Assembly (NCBI GenBank): GCA_002842655.1
Contig: PHDP01000002.1
Span: 1 to 59,086, forward strand
DNA from: Bacteroidetes bacterium HGW-Bacteroidetes-14
Lineage (GTDB): Bacteria > Bacteroidota > Bacteroidia > Bacteroidales > UBA932
DNA length: 59,086 nt
Reading direction: 5' to 3'
Shown here: piece by piece, positions 8,209-17,366 of the stretch
Layout: each line of letters starts with the position of its first letter
Numbering within the stretch: position 1 is the stretch's first letter
Program-made: the position numbers and the translations under genes
The notes under the pieces: generated by a model
What the model saw: the letters and a program-made list of their open reading frames with translations, nothing else
What the model was told of the DNA's origin: nothing
Database searches by the model: none

Positions 8209-9485
8209 AGGTACTGATGTTTGGATGGGAGTTTCCTCCGCACATATCGGGAGGGCTCGGAACAGCATGCTACGGACTCACAAAGGGATTGTCCAATATG
8301 GGCACAGAGGTGCTATTTGTAATGCCGTCTGCCTCCGGAGATGAAGATGAGAGTGCTGTAAAGATTATCAATGCAAGCGACATAGCAGTAACTGAAACTG
8401 CAAAAAATGTCAGGAGTGTACTTGAAAAGGTACAGTTTCTGAGGGTTGGTACCAATATGATTCCCTATCTTACACCCGAGCAGTTTACTGAGGAGGTGGA
8501 GAAGAACAGGAAAGGACAGGTAAAGGATTATAAAAGTATCCTTGGCCAGAAATATAAATTCTCAGGAAAGTACGGGTCCGACCTTATGGAGGAGGTATCC
8601 CGCTACGCAATGGTTGCGGCCGAAATTGCACTCAGGTATGATTTTGATGTGATTCATGCACATGACTGGCTCACATACCTTGCTGGAACTGCGGCAAAGA
8701 GATTAACCGGCAAACCGCTGGTAGTACATGTTCATGCAACAGAGTTTGACAGAAGCGGCAATAATATCAACACAATTGTCTACGACCTTGAAAAACTTGG
8801 AATGAAAGAGGCAGATAAGGTTATTGCAGTAAGCAACCTCACAAGAAATACAGTTATCAATAAATATGGCATTAATCCCGATAAGGTTGTTACAGTTCAT
8901 AATGCTGTTGACTTTGACGGATTTGAACAATTGTCTGTAAACAGAGGTGTTGATGACAAGATTGTTACATTCCTTGGAAGAATTACCTTCCAGAAGGGAC
9001 CGGAATACTTTATTGAGGCCGCCGCAAAAGTTATAAGAAGATATCCCAAGGTTCGATTTGTAATGACAGGGAGCGGAGATTTGCTTAACCGTTCAATCAG
9101 GAGGGTGGCAAAACTTGGAATTGCAACAAACTTCCATTTTACCGGCTTCCTCAGGGGAGAAGATGTTAAGAAGATGTTTGCCTACTCAGATGTTTATGTG
9201 ATGCCGTCGGTATCTGAACCCTTCGGAATTTCACCGCTGGAGGCAATGAGATCCAATGTTCCCACAATTATTTCAAAGCAGAGCGGGGTTGCAGAGGTGC
9301 TGCACCACGCAATCAAGGTAGATTTCTGGGATATTGATGCAATGGCAGATGCCATTTACGGATTGCTGGCATATCCGGCACTCCCGGCCATGGCTGTAAG
9401 AAATGGCCTGGAAGAGGTGAACGCCCTCAGATGGGACAATGCAGCGTTCAGGGTTAATGAGATTTATGCAGAACTGATAAAATAG
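8205..9485 (+). CDS. GT4 family glycosyltransferase, glycogen-synthase-like
   Basis: The 426-residue GT-B enzyme opens with MKVLMFGWEFPPHISGGLGT, the acceptor-side glycine-rich loop of starch/glycogen synthase-like transferases. Its C-terminal domain has VTVHNAVDF, FLGRITFQKGPEYF and the EPFGISPLE (EX7E) donor-binding motif. It probably extends or primes alpha-glucan using a nucleotide-glucose donor. The start at 8205 is preferred over an in-frame start at 8127: it forms an ATGA overlap with the debranching gene and has AAAGGAG 5 nt upstream. The order debranching enzyme, GT4, GH57 recurs in Bacteroides glycogen loci (established knowledge). Confidence 0.88.
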   Translation: MKVLMFGWEFPPHISGGLGTACYGLTKGLSNMGTEVLFVMPSASGDEDESAVKIINASDIAVTETAKNVRSVLEKVQFLRVGTNMIPYLTPEQFTEEVEKNRKGQVKDYKSILGQKYKFSGKYGSDLMEEVSRYAMVAAEIALRYDFDVIHAHDWLTYLAGTAAKRLTGKPLVVHVHATEFDRSGNNINTIVYDLEKLGMKEADKVIAVSNLTRNTVINKYGINPDKVVTVHNAVDFDGFEQLSVNRGVDDKIVTFLGRITFQKGPEYFIEAAAKVIRRYPKVRFVMTGSGDLLNRSIRRVAKLGIATNFHFTGFLRGEDVKKMFAYSDVYVMPSVSEPFGISPLEAMRSNVPTIISKQSGVAEVLHHAIKVDFWDIDAMADAIYGLLAYPALPAMAVRNGLEEVNALRWDNAAFRVNEIYAELIK

Positions 9486-9491
9486 TTATTT

Positions 9492-10748
9492 ATGAAAAAG
9501 ACAATATGCCTTTACTTTCAGGTTCATCAGCCGGACAGACTGAGACTCTACAGGTTCTTTGACATTGGCAGGGAGTCTTACTATTACGACGACTTCGCAA
9601 ACAAGACAATTCTGAAAAGGGTTGCCCAGAGGTGTTATCTGCCTGCAAATGAAATTTTACTGGCACTGATAAAACAGCACAGAGGAGCATTCAGGGTCTC
9701 TTTTTCAATTTCCGGAGTAGTTCTTGATCAGTTCGAAAAATACGCCCCGGAGGTAATAGAGAGTTTCAGAGAACTGGCTAAAACAGGTTGTGTGGAATTT
9801 CTCGCAGAGACATATGCACACTCTCTTTCATCGCTTGTTTCTGAAGATGAATTCATATATCAGGTTAAGCTGCACTCTGCAAAAATTGAGGAGCTCTTTG
9901 GACAGAAACCAAAGGTATTCAGAAACACTGAGCTCATATATTCAGACCAGATAGGTTCTGTGGTTGCTGCAATGGGATTCAGGGGGATGCTCACAGAAGG
10001 GGCAAAGCACATTCTGGGATGGAAGAGTCCGAACTATATCTATACAAATTCGCTTAACCCAAGGCTGAAGCTGCTTTTAAAGAACTTTCAGCTTAGTGAC
10101 GATATCGCATTCCGCTTTTCAGACAGATCATGGACAAACTGGCCTCTTACATCTGATAAATATGTGACATGGCTCTCCAGATCGCTCGAGAAAGAGGAGA
10201 TAGTAAATCTTTTTATGGATTACGAAACATTTGGAGAGCACCAGCAGGCAACAACCGGAATTTTTGAATTCCTGAAACATCTGCCGGGAGCAGTTCTTTC
10301 GCAGACAGAGTTCGAGTTTCTGACGCCATCTGAGGTGTGCAAGAAGCATCAGCCTGTTGCCCCGCTTCATGTGCCGTACGCTATTTCATGGGCAGATGAG
10401 GAGAGAGATACATCTGCATGGCTTGGCAACGAACTTCAGAATGAAGCATTTGAAAAGCTTTATGCAGTAAGGGAACTGGTAATTGCATCCGGTGACAAAA
10501 CCCTTCTGCAGGACTTTCTTAGACTTCAGGAGAGCGACCACTTTTATTACATGTGTACTAAATTCTTCTCGGACGGAGCTGTTCACAAATACTTTAATCC
10601 GTACGAAACCCCATATGAAGCCTTTATCAATTACATGAATGTTTTGAGCGATTTTCTGGTAAGAGTTCAGAAACAAGCTTTGCCTCAGGAGGTTAAAAGT
10701 GGAACAAAAATTGCAGCAAAAAGAGGCTCCAAAAAAGAAAAAAGGTAG
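9492..10748 (+). CDS. GH57 alpha-amylase / glucanotransferase-type glycoside hydrolase
   Basis: This 418-residue protein starts KKTICLYFQVHQPDRLRLY, typical of GH57 (motif 1, HQP). By family motif the nucleophile is E147 in VFRNTELIYSD and the acid is D243 in FMDYETFGEH. No signal peptide is seen, so it acts on cytoplasmic alpha-glucan, either as an amylase or as a 4-alpha-glucanotransferase; sequence alone does not separate these. The last ~15 residues are strongly basic (KRGSKKEKR). It sits 6 nt after the GT4 gene and 9 nt before the synthase-phosphorylase fusion. Confidence 0.9.
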   Translation: MKKTICLYFQVHQPDRLRLYRFFDIGRESYYYDDFANKTILKRVAQRCYLPANEILLALIKQHRGAFRVSFSISGVVLDQFEKYAPEVIESFRELAKTGCVEFLAETYAHSLSSLVSEDEFIYQVKLHSAKIEELFGQKPKVFRNTELIYSDQIGSVVAAMGFRGMLTEGAKHILGWKSPNYIYTNSLNPRLKLLLKNFQLSDDIAFRFSDRSWTNWPLTSDKYVTWLSRSLEKEEIVNLFMDYETFGEHQQATTGIFEFLKHLPGAVLSQTEFEFLTPSEVCKKHQPVAPLHVPYAISWADEERDTSAWLGNELQNEAFEKLYAVRELVIASGDKTLLQDFLRLQESDHFYYMCTKFFSDGAVHKYFNPYETPYEAFINYMNVLSDFLVRVQKQALPQEVKSGTKIAAKRGSKKEKR

Positions 10749-10757
10749 GAAACCAAT

Positions 10758-13700
10758 ATGTCAGAGATAAAGATTCAACACCCAGATTACCTGTTTGAGG
10801 TGAGCTGGGAGGTGTGCAACAAGGTGGGAGGGATACATACAGTAATCGCTACCAAGGCCCTGAACCTTTCAAGGGAGTTCGGGGAAAAACATATATTAAT
10901 AGGGCCGGATGTATGGAGAGAGACAGGGGTTAATCCCGAGTTCTCTGAAGATTCAGAAATTTTCCGGGCGTGGAAGACAAAGGCAGAGTCAGAGGGGCTG
11001 AGAATCCGCACAGGAAGGTGGAATGTTCCGGGAAATCCCCTTGCCATTCTTGTAGACTTCAGCAGTTACATAACCAGAAAAGATGAGATTCTTACTCAAT
11101 TCTGGAAGAGATACGGGCTCGATTCCCTGACAGGTCAGTGGGATTACATTGAGAGCGCCCTTTTTGGATATGCAACCGGAAAGGTCATTGAGAGTTTTGT
11201 GAGATACAACCTCTCATCACATCACAAAATTGTGGCTCAGTTCCATGAATGGATGACAGGAGCGGGACTTCTCTATCTTAAAGAGACAACTCTCCCCGTA
11301 GCAACTGTCTTTACAACACATGCGACTGCACTGGGCAGGTCCATAGCCGGAAACGGTATGCCGCTCTACAGCATGCCAGACGGTATGAATGCAGATTCCA
11401 AAGCATCTGAACTTCATATTACAGCCAAACACTCTCTCGAAAAAATTTCTGCCCGCGAATCAGATGTCTTTACAACAGTAAGTGACATTACTTCAGATGA
11501 GTGCGGCCGGTTTCTGGGAAGAGAGACAGATATTGTAACTCCAAACGGGTTCGATGAGACAATAGCTCCTGATGATGAGGCTCTTGAAATAATGAGACAA
11601 TCATCAAGGAAAATCCTTTCTGAGATTGCATCTGCAATGTCAGGAAGAGAGGTAAGGGAAGATGCACTTCTTGTGGGAATCAGCGGCAGATATGAATACA
11701 AAAACAAGGGGCTGGACCTGTTCCTTGATTCACTCGGAGCACTCAGAAATTCTGATGTTAAGAGGGAGATTGTCGCCTTTATGTTTATTCCGGCCGGACA
11801 CAACGGCCCAAACAAGGAGTTGCTGGCAAAAATTTCAGGTGGTGGTGATTACACAACAAACTGCACCCATTACCTCAGTGAGCCGGAGTGGGACCCTATT
11901 GTGAAAAAGGTAAGGGATCTTGATCTTCTCAACAGAAAAGGTGAGAGCGTGAGGATATTCTTTGTTCCCTCCTATCTGAACGGGCAGGACGGAGTCTTCA
12001 ATAAAACCTATTATGAACTTCTTGCAGGGCTGGACATAACCATGTTTCCTTCATATTACGAACCATGGGGCTATACTCCGCTGGAGAGCCTTGCATTTAG
12101 TGTACCTACAGTAACTACAACACTGGCCGGATTTGGTCTGTGGGTTAAGGAACATATTGCAGGTGAGCATCCGGGTATTGTGGTTGTTGATAGAGACGAC
12201 AATAACTACCTGCAGGTTGCAGAAAAATTATCGGAAATTATTGAAAAAGCCGCATCTTTGAGCGGTGAAGAGGAGCGCGAATTAAGAAAAAGTGCGAAGC
12301 TGGCATCCAGAATAGCACTGTGGGAGAATCAGTTAATATATTATAAAAGAGCATATTCAATGGCAATCGATAACATTGCAGACAACAGGGGAGCATTTTC
12401 CCAGTCTATGGATGACAGAGATCATCTCAATTTTAAGATCAATGTGGCCAACAAACCAAACTGGTCTACCGTAATAATTAACAAGCAGCTTCCGCAGAGG
12501 CTTGAGCACCTGGATACAATCTCCAAAAACCTTTGGTGGAGCTGGAATGATGAGGCCATGGAGCTCTTTAAGATGGTAGATCCTCTTCTCTGGAAAGAGA
12601 GTCACGGAAATCCCATACTGCTGCTTGACAGCATCAGCCTTAAAAGAACAAGGGAGCTTGAAAAGGACCCGGCCTTTCTTGCAAAACTCGATAAAGTTTA
12701 CAGCGATTTTGTGAACTATATGGAGGAGGGAAAGTCAATGTCAGGTCCAAAAATCTCCTATTTTTCAATGGAATATGGTCTGGACCAGTCTCTGAAAATC
12801 TATTCGGGTGGTCTGGGAATCCTTGCAGGTGACTACCTGAAGGAGTCAAGCGATAAAATGATTCCAATAACAGGAGTTGGTCTTCTGTACAGATATGGTT
12901 ATTTTACTCAAAAACTTTCTGCTCAGGGCGACCAGGTGGCAGAGTATGAGGCTCAGGACTTCTCCAAACTTCCTGTTAGCCAGGTGAGAGATGAGAACGG
13001 AGACTGGATAATTGTTAAGGTTGCACTTCCCGGAAGAACCCTTCATGCAAGGCTCTGGAGGGCAGATGTGGGAAGGACTCCGCTCTACCTCATGGATACA
13101 GATTTTGAGGACAACCTGCCTGAGGACCGCACAATTACTCACCATCTCTACGGCGGAGATCTGGAGAACAGACTTAAACAGGAGATGCTTCTTGGAATTG
13201 GAGGTATCAGGGCACTCAGACTTCTTGGCATTAAGGCCGATGTATACCATTGCAATGAAGGACACGCTGCATTCATTGGTCTTGAAAGGCTTCGTGAATA
13301 TATAAACGAAGACAATCTCTCATACGGAGAGGCACTTGAGGTTGTGAGAGCATCTTCGCTCTTTACAACACATACCCCGGTACCAGCAGGACACGATGCA
13401 TTCCCGGAAGATCTTCTGAGGGGATACATGAACCACTACCCTTCAAGACTGAAGATCTCATGGGAGATGATGATGTCGCTGGGTAAAATTGACCCGAACA
13501 ATTCTCAGGAAAAGTTTTCGATGAGTAATCTTGCATGCAACCTGTCACAGGATGTAAACGGAGTAAGCTGGCTGCACGGAAAGGTGAGCCGCGATATTCT
13601 TGCTCCTTTGTGGCCAGGTTATATGCCCGAGGAGCTGCATGTCGGATATGTAACCAATGGTGTTCACTATCCAACCTGGACTGCATCTGAATGGAAAGAG

Positions 13701-14996
13701 ATACATTCTGAGGTTTTCGGAAAAGACTTTGCATCACACAACTACGATAAGAACTGCTTTGAGGGAATCTATAAAGTAGATGAATCAAGAATCTGGGATG
13801 TGAGAAACCATCTCAGAACAAGATTGATTAATAAGGTTAAGGAGATGCTTTCGGACCCTGCAGCAACCGTTCACTACACACCTCAGCAGGTTGTAATGAT
13901 TAAGGAGAGCCTCAGGGATGATATTCTTACCATTGGATTTGCAAGGAGGTTTGCAACATACAAAAGAGCACACCTTCTCTTCAGGGATCTTACAAGACTG
14001 GAAAAAATTGTAAATGATCCTCACGAGCCAGTTCAGTTTATCTTTGCAGGAAAGGCACACCCGGCAGACAAGGCAGGTCAGGATCTGATCAGACATATTG
14101 TTGAGGTGTCGCTTATGCCTCAGTTTATTGGCAAAATAATCTTCCTTCCGGGTTACGATATGACAATAGCCAAGAGACTTGTGCAGGGAGTCGACATCTG
14201 GATGAACACACCAACAAGACCGCTTGAAGCTTCCGGAACCAGCGGAGAAAAGGCTGTAATGAACGGTGTAATGCACTTCTCTGTGCTTGACGGATGGTGG
14301 GTAGAGGGATACAAAGAGGGAGCCGGATGGGCACTGCCAATGGACAATAGTTATGAAAACCAGAACTATCAGGACGAACTTGATGCAACAACAATATACA
14401 ACATGCTCGAAAACGAGATAGCTCCTCTCTTTTACGACACAGATAAAAAAACCGGAGTTCCGCTCGCATGGGTAGATGTGATTAAGAATACCATTGCAAA
14501 GGTTGCAGGTAATTTCACTACCAACAGAATGATTACCGACTATGTAAACCAGTACTATTTGCCTCTTGCAAAGAGACACTCAGAGATGGTGGCAGGCGAC
14601 TATTCAGTTGCACGCGAGCTTGCATTCTGGAAAAAGAGAATGCGTGCCGAGTGGCCCCTGATTGAGGTAAGAAGTTTTAACAGACCGGACAGTGCAAGGG
14701 TTAACCTTTCAATTGGAGGTGAATATCATGCCGAGGTAGAGCTTGCGCTGGGTTCACTTTCTCATGACGAGATAGGGGTTGAGCTTGTTCTGGCAACAAA
14801 TGATCCTGTGGCAGGAAGGATGGTCATAAGGAAAAGTTTTGACTTTGAATATGCAGGGACTGCAGATGGTGTAACAAAGTATATTTGCAATATGCTTCCT
14901 GAAACAGCAGGAATTTTCAATGTGGCGGCAAGGATGTATGCAAAAAATCCGTCGCTGCCCCACAGACAGGACTTTGATTTAATAAGATGGTTGTAG
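10758..14996 (+). CDS. Glycogen synthase (GT3-like)–alpha-glucan phosphorylase (GT35) fusion
   Basis: One continuous 1412-codon frame encodes two enzymes. Residues ~1-550 resemble eukaryote-type GT3 glycogen synthase (YLFEVSWEVCNKVGGIHTV, HATALGRSIAGNG, TPNGFDE, YYEPWGYTPLESLAF). Residues ~570-1410 are an alpha-glucan phosphorylase of the DUF3417 type (LDTISKNLWWSWNDEAMEL, FSMEYGLDQSLKIYSGGLG, GTSGEKAVMNGVMHF). K1165 in the last motif is the expected pyridoxal-phosphate lysine. The protein would both build glycogen and release glucose 1-phosphate. Similar long 'alpha-glucan family phosphorylases' are known in Bacteroidota. No frameshift or linker stop is seen. The gene overlaps ribF by 10 nt. 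Confidence 0.92.
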   Translation: MSEIKIQHPDYLFEVSWEVCNKVGGIHTVIATKALNLSREFGEKHILIGPDVWRETGVNPEFSEDSEIFRAWKTKAESEGLRIRTGRWNVPGNPLAILVDFSSYITRKDEILTQFWKRYGLDSLTGQWDYIESALFGYATGKVIESFVRYNLSSHHKIVAQFHEWMTGAGLLYLKETTLPVATVFTTHATALGRSIAGNGMPLYSMPDGMNADSKASELHITAKHSLEKISARESDVFTTVSDITSDECGRFLGRETDIVTPNGFDETIAPDDEALEIMRQSSRKILSEIASAMSGREVREDALLVGISGRYEYKNKGLDLFLDSLGALRNSDVKREIVAFMFIPAGHNGPNKELLAKISGGGDYTTNCTHYLSEPEWDPIVKKVRDLDLLNRKGESVRIFFVPSYLNGQDGVFNKTYYELLAGLDITMFPSYYEPWGYTPLESLAFSVPTVTTTLAGFGLWVKEHIAGEHPGIVVVDRDDNNYLQVAEKLSEIIEKAASLSGEEERELRKSAKLASRIALWENQLIYYKRAYSMAIDNIADNRGAFSQSMDDRDHLNFKINVANKPNWSTVIINKQLPQRLEHLDTISKNLWWSWNDEAMELFKMVDPLLWKESHGNPILLLDSISLKRTRELEKDPAFLAKLDKVYSDFVNYMEEGKSMSGPKISYFSMEYGLDQSLKIYSGGLGILAGDYLKESSDKMIPITGVGLLYRYGYFTQKLSAQGDQVAEYEAQDFSKLPVSQVRDENGDWIIVKVALPGRTLHARLWRADVGRTPLYLMDTDFEDNLPEDRTITHHLYGGDLENRLKQEMLLGIGGIRALRLLGIKADVYHCNEGHAAFIGLERLREYINEDNLSYGEALEVVRASSLFTTHTPVPAGHDAFPEDLLRGYMNHYPSRLKISWEMMMSLGKIDPNNSQEKFSMSNLACNLSQDVNGVSWLHGKVSRDILAPLWPGYMPEELHVGYVTNGVHYPTWTASEWKEIHSEVFGKDFASHNYDKNCFEGIYKVDESRIWDVRNHLRTRLINKVKEMLSDPAATVHYTPQQVVMIKESLRDDILTIGFARRFATYKRAHLLFRDLTRLEKIVNDPHEPVQFIFAGKAHPADKAGQDLIRHIVEVSLMPQFIGKIIFLPGYDMTIAKRLVQGVDIWMNTPTRPLEASGTSGEKAVMNGVMHFSVLDGWWVEGYKEGAGWALPMDNSYENQNYQDELDATTIYNMLENEIAPLFYDTDKKTGVPLAWVDVIKNTIAKVAGNFTTNRMITDYVNQYYLPLAKRHSEMVAGDYSVARELAFWKKRMRAEWPLIEVRSFNRPDSARVNLSIGGEYHAEVELALGSLSHDEIGVELVLATNDPVAGRMVIRKSFDFEYAGTADGVTKYICNMLPETAGIFNVAARMYAKNPSLPHRQDFDLIRWL

Positions 14997-15901
14997 CAGC
15001 TACAGGTTTCTTTGACGGGGTCCACAGAGGACACCGGGCAGTACTGGACAAGATATGTGCACTCGCTAAATCCGGCGGGGGCACATCTGCCATTATTACT
15101 CTGTGGCCGCACCCAAGAACGGTTTTGCAGCAGGATGCTGCTAAGTTCCGCCTTCTCACCTCTATTGATGAAAAGGTGGCCCTTATGAGAGCCTTCGGGA
15201 TTGACGAAGTTCACACCCTTAAGTTTGACAGGGAGTTTGCCTCTCAGACAACTGAGGAGTACTTCAAAAACTATCTGATTGACAAGTATAAAGTAACAAC
15301 TCTTGTTATTGGTTACGACCACAGAGTGGGAAAAGACACCTCTCAGACTCAGGAGGAGATGATGGAGATTGCCAGAAGAATGGGAATCAACCCCGTAAGA
15401 GTAGATGAATATACAGAATCAGAAAGCGGAATTGTAATAAGTTCAACTAAAATCAGAGAGATGCTCTCTGCAGGCGATGTAGAGAGTGCGAACTCACTTC
15501 TGGGCTACCGTTACGGGCTTGAAGGGGCAGTTGTTGAGGGGCTGAGAATCGGCCGGAGCATTGGTTTTCCAACAGCAAACATGAGACTTTTTGAGCCACT
15601 CAAGGTTCTTCCTGCAGATGGAGTGTACGCAGTTTGGGCAGAGGTCTCCGGCAGAATGTTCAGAGGTATAACAAATATTGGTACAAGACCAACTGTTGGG
15701 GTGAATAACGAAAGAACCATTGAAACTCATATTCTTGATTTTGATGAAGATATCTACGGATTGAGCATCAAACTTGAATTTGCAGGCAAACTTAGAAACG
15801 AGGTTGCATTTGCCTCTCTGGACGATCTCAAGAATCAGCTTTTTAAAGACAGGGAAAATTCTTATCTTTATCTGTCGGAAAGCGACACCAATATGAGGTA
15901 A
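14987..15901 (+). CDS. ribF: Bifunctional riboflavin kinase / FAD synthetase
   Basis: RibF phosphorylates riboflavin to FMN and adenylates FMN to FAD. The 304-residue protein has the N-terminal FAD-synthetase nucleotidyltransferase motif GFFDGVHRGH near residue 8 and YDHRVGKD. The C-terminal flavokinase has IGFPTANM, PADGVYAVW and GITNIGTRPT. The ATG at 14987 lies inside the last codons of the phosphorylase fusion, and the N-terminus begins very close to the first strand, so the protein is slightly short at its start but complete in motifs. Confidence 0.95.
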   Translation: MVVAATGFFDGVHRGHRAVLDKICALAKSGGGTSAIITLWPHPRTVLQQDAAKFRLLTSIDEKVALMRAFGIDEVHTLKFDREFASQTTEEYFKNYLIDKYKVTTLVIGYDHRVGKDTSQTQEEMMEIARRMGINPVRVDEYTESESGIVISSTKIREMLSAGDVESANSLLGYRYGLEGAVVEGLRIGRSIGFPTANMRLFEPLKVLPADGVYAVWAEVSGRMFRGITNIGTRPTVGVNNERTIETHILDFDEDIYGLSIKLEFAGKLRNEVAFASLDDLKNQLFKDRENSYLYLSESDTNMR

Positions 15902-15903
15902 CT

Positions 15904-16407
15904 ATGGATGGAAGTACTATTTTCTATATTGTACTGGGTATTGCCACTTTAATTTTTCAAATCTACAAGGAGAAGAAGAAAAAGGAGGAGCTTAAACAGA
16001 CTGGTGAACACGGACATGCTCAGCCTCCTGCAGAGGACTTTTTCGATTTCTTCAACAGGCCCGAAGCGCGAGAAAGAGTGAGACAAGAATACCAGGAGGA
16101 CTTTTCTTCAGAAACGTCTGCAGATGAAAATATACTCGACAAACCAGGGCCTGCCCCGGTTTTTCTTGAAAATCCACTCTCGGCAATGGTGGAGGAGGCG
16201 AGAGCGAAATCTGTAGAATACACCCCTGTCCCTGATAAGGCAATCATCGATGACCTTAATTACGGAGAGGGTATCAGAACAACTGATAAATCTGTTCAGA
16301 TTGAGACAATTGAGAAAGATCACAATCCCGAAATCACTCCTTTTTCTGTTGACCCAAAATTACTCGTAATTTATTCAGAATTGATGACTCCAAAATTTAG
16401 GGAGTAA
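15904..16407 (+). CDS. Small N-terminally anchored membrane protein, unknown function
   Basis: The 167-residue protein has one N-terminal membrane helix (IFYIVLGIATLIFQIY, residues 5-20), then a lysine-rich KEKKKKEELK stretch. The rest is a long acidic/polar region likely to be disordered and cytoplasmic (positive-inside). I recognise no domain. It starts 2 nt after ribF and is the last gene before the greA promoter. Confidence 0.75.
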   Translation: MDGSTIFYIVLGIATLIFQIYKEKKKKEELKQTGEHGHAQPPAEDFFDFFNRPEARERVRQEYQEDFSSETSADENILDKPGPAPVFLENPLSAMVEEARAKSVEYTPVPDKAIIDDLNYGEGIRTTDKSVQIETIEKDHNPEITPFSVDPKLLVIYSELMTPKFRE

Positions 16408-16430
16408 TTTCTTTTGTCAGGAAAATTTTT

Positions 16431-16438
16431 TATCTTTG
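16431..16438 (+). promoter_or_regulatory. -7 box for greA
   Basis: TATCTTTG is a perfect match to the Bacteroidota -7 box. A TTTTG lies further upstream (16412-16416) but at a short spacing of about 14 nt. Transcription would start near 16443. Confidence 0.6.
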
Positions 16439-16443
16439 TAACA

Positions 16444-16468
16444 AAGAGTCCAGTCCCGCTGGATTCTT
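16444..16468 (+). promoter_or_regulatory. Terminator-like hairpin at the start of the greA leader
   Basis: A 10-bp stem (16444-16453 with 16459-16468, one G-T pair) and a 5-nt loop are followed by TTTTAA and eight more T residues. It has the form of an intrinsic terminator, yet it begins at the predicted transcription start of greA. It could stop readthrough from ribF/16407, attenuate greA or protect the 5' end. Confidence 0.55.
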
Positions 16469-16487
16469 TTTAATTTTTTTTACAGTT

Positions 16488-16961
16488 ATGTCAAAAATTC
16501 ATTATTTAACCTCAGAAGGGCTGGATAAACTGAAAGCCGAGTTCCAACACCTGGTCTCAGTGGAGCGTCCTGCCATTTCAAAACAGATTGCCGAGGCCAG
16601 AGACAAGGGAGACTTGTCTGAGAATGCCGAGTACGATGCTGCCAAAGAGGCGCAGGGATTACTGGAGCTTAAGATTTCAAAACTCGAGGATATGATTGCA
16701 AATGCAAGAATCATTGACGAGTCAAGAATCAACACAACCCACATTCAGATTATGAATAAGGTTAAGCTCAGAAATCTGAACAACAACATGGAAGTTGAGT
16801 ACACCCTTGTAGGTGAAACTGAAGCGAACCTGAGGGAGGGCAAGCTTGCTGCTGCCACCCCAATTGGAAAGGCTCTCATTGGAAAGGGAAGGGGAGATGT
16901 GGTAGAGGTAAAAGTGCCTTCAGGTGTAGTTAAATTTGAAATTCTGGATATTTCAAAATAA
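16488..16961 (+). CDS. greA: Transcription elongation factor GreA
   Basis: GreA rescues backtracked RNA polymerase by stimulating transcript cleavage. The 157-residue protein has the N-terminal coiled coil with the tip motif GDLSENAEYDAAKEAQG carrying the acidic residues. The C-terminal FKBP-like domain has YTLVGETEAN, ATPIGKALIGK and GDVVEVKVPSG. The start MSKIHYLTSEGLDKLK is standard. The downstream HIT gene starts 1 nt after the stop. Confidence 0.96.
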   Translation: MSKIHYLTSEGLDKLKAEFQHLVSVERPAISKQIAEARDKGDLSENAEYDAAKEAQGLLELKISKLEDMIANARIIDESRINTTHIQIMNKVKLRNLNNNMEVEYTLVGETEANLREGKLAAATPIGKALIGKGRGDVVEVKVPSGVVKFEILDISK

Positions 16962-16962
16962 C

Positions 16963-17361
16963 ATGTCTTCGATTTTTTCAAAAATAGCAAGAGGAGAGAT
17001 ACCTTCCTACAAAATAGCCGAGAGTGATAAGTTTTATGCTTTTCTGGACATCAATCCGTTGTCTGTAGGGCACACTCTTGTGATACCAAAGGAGGAGACA
17101 GACTACATCTTCGATCTTGGTGAGGAGGATTACTCCGCACTCTTCCTGTTTGCAAACAAGGTTGCAAAGGGGATAGAGAAGGCAATTCCGTGCGCACGCA
17201 TAGGAGTTGCAGTAATAGGGCTAGAAGTGCCGCATGCGCATATTCACCTTATTCCAATCAACGATGAGTCCGATATGGACTTCAGAAAACCGAAACTTAA
17301 ACTTCAGAAAGAGGAGATGGAGGCAATTGCTGCCAGAATCTCTTCACATATAAAACTGTAA
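16963..17361 (+). CDS. HIT family nucleotide hydrolase/transferase
   Basis: This 132-residue protein has the histidine triad HAHIHLIP (HxHxHxx) near residue 89 and the N-terminal IFSKIARGEIPSYKIAE typical of HinT-like phosphoramidase/diadenosine hydrolases. The start MSSIFSKI at 16963 follows the greA stop by 1 nt and fits the family N-terminus; an in-frame ATG at 16936 inside greA is rejected. It probably cleaves nucleoside phosphoramidates; the physiological substrate is unknown. Confidence 0.92.
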   Translation: MSSIFSKIARGEIPSYKIAESDKFYAFLDINPLSVGHTLVIPKEETDYIFDLGEEDYSALFLFANKVAKGIEKAIPCARIGVAVIGLEVPHAHIHLIPINDESDMDFRKPKLKLQKEEMEAIAARISSHIKL

Positions 17362-17366
17362 CTTCA

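Noticed and set aside
13785-14579. 264-codon minus-strand ORF inside the synthase-phosphorylase gene
   Set aside because: It is antisense to the conserved phosphorylase domain, has an implausible Cys/His-rich composition and no promoter.
14762-15322. 186-codon minus-strand ORF over the fusion gene end and ribF
   Set aside because: It lies opposite conserved motifs of ribF and has no recognisable domain.
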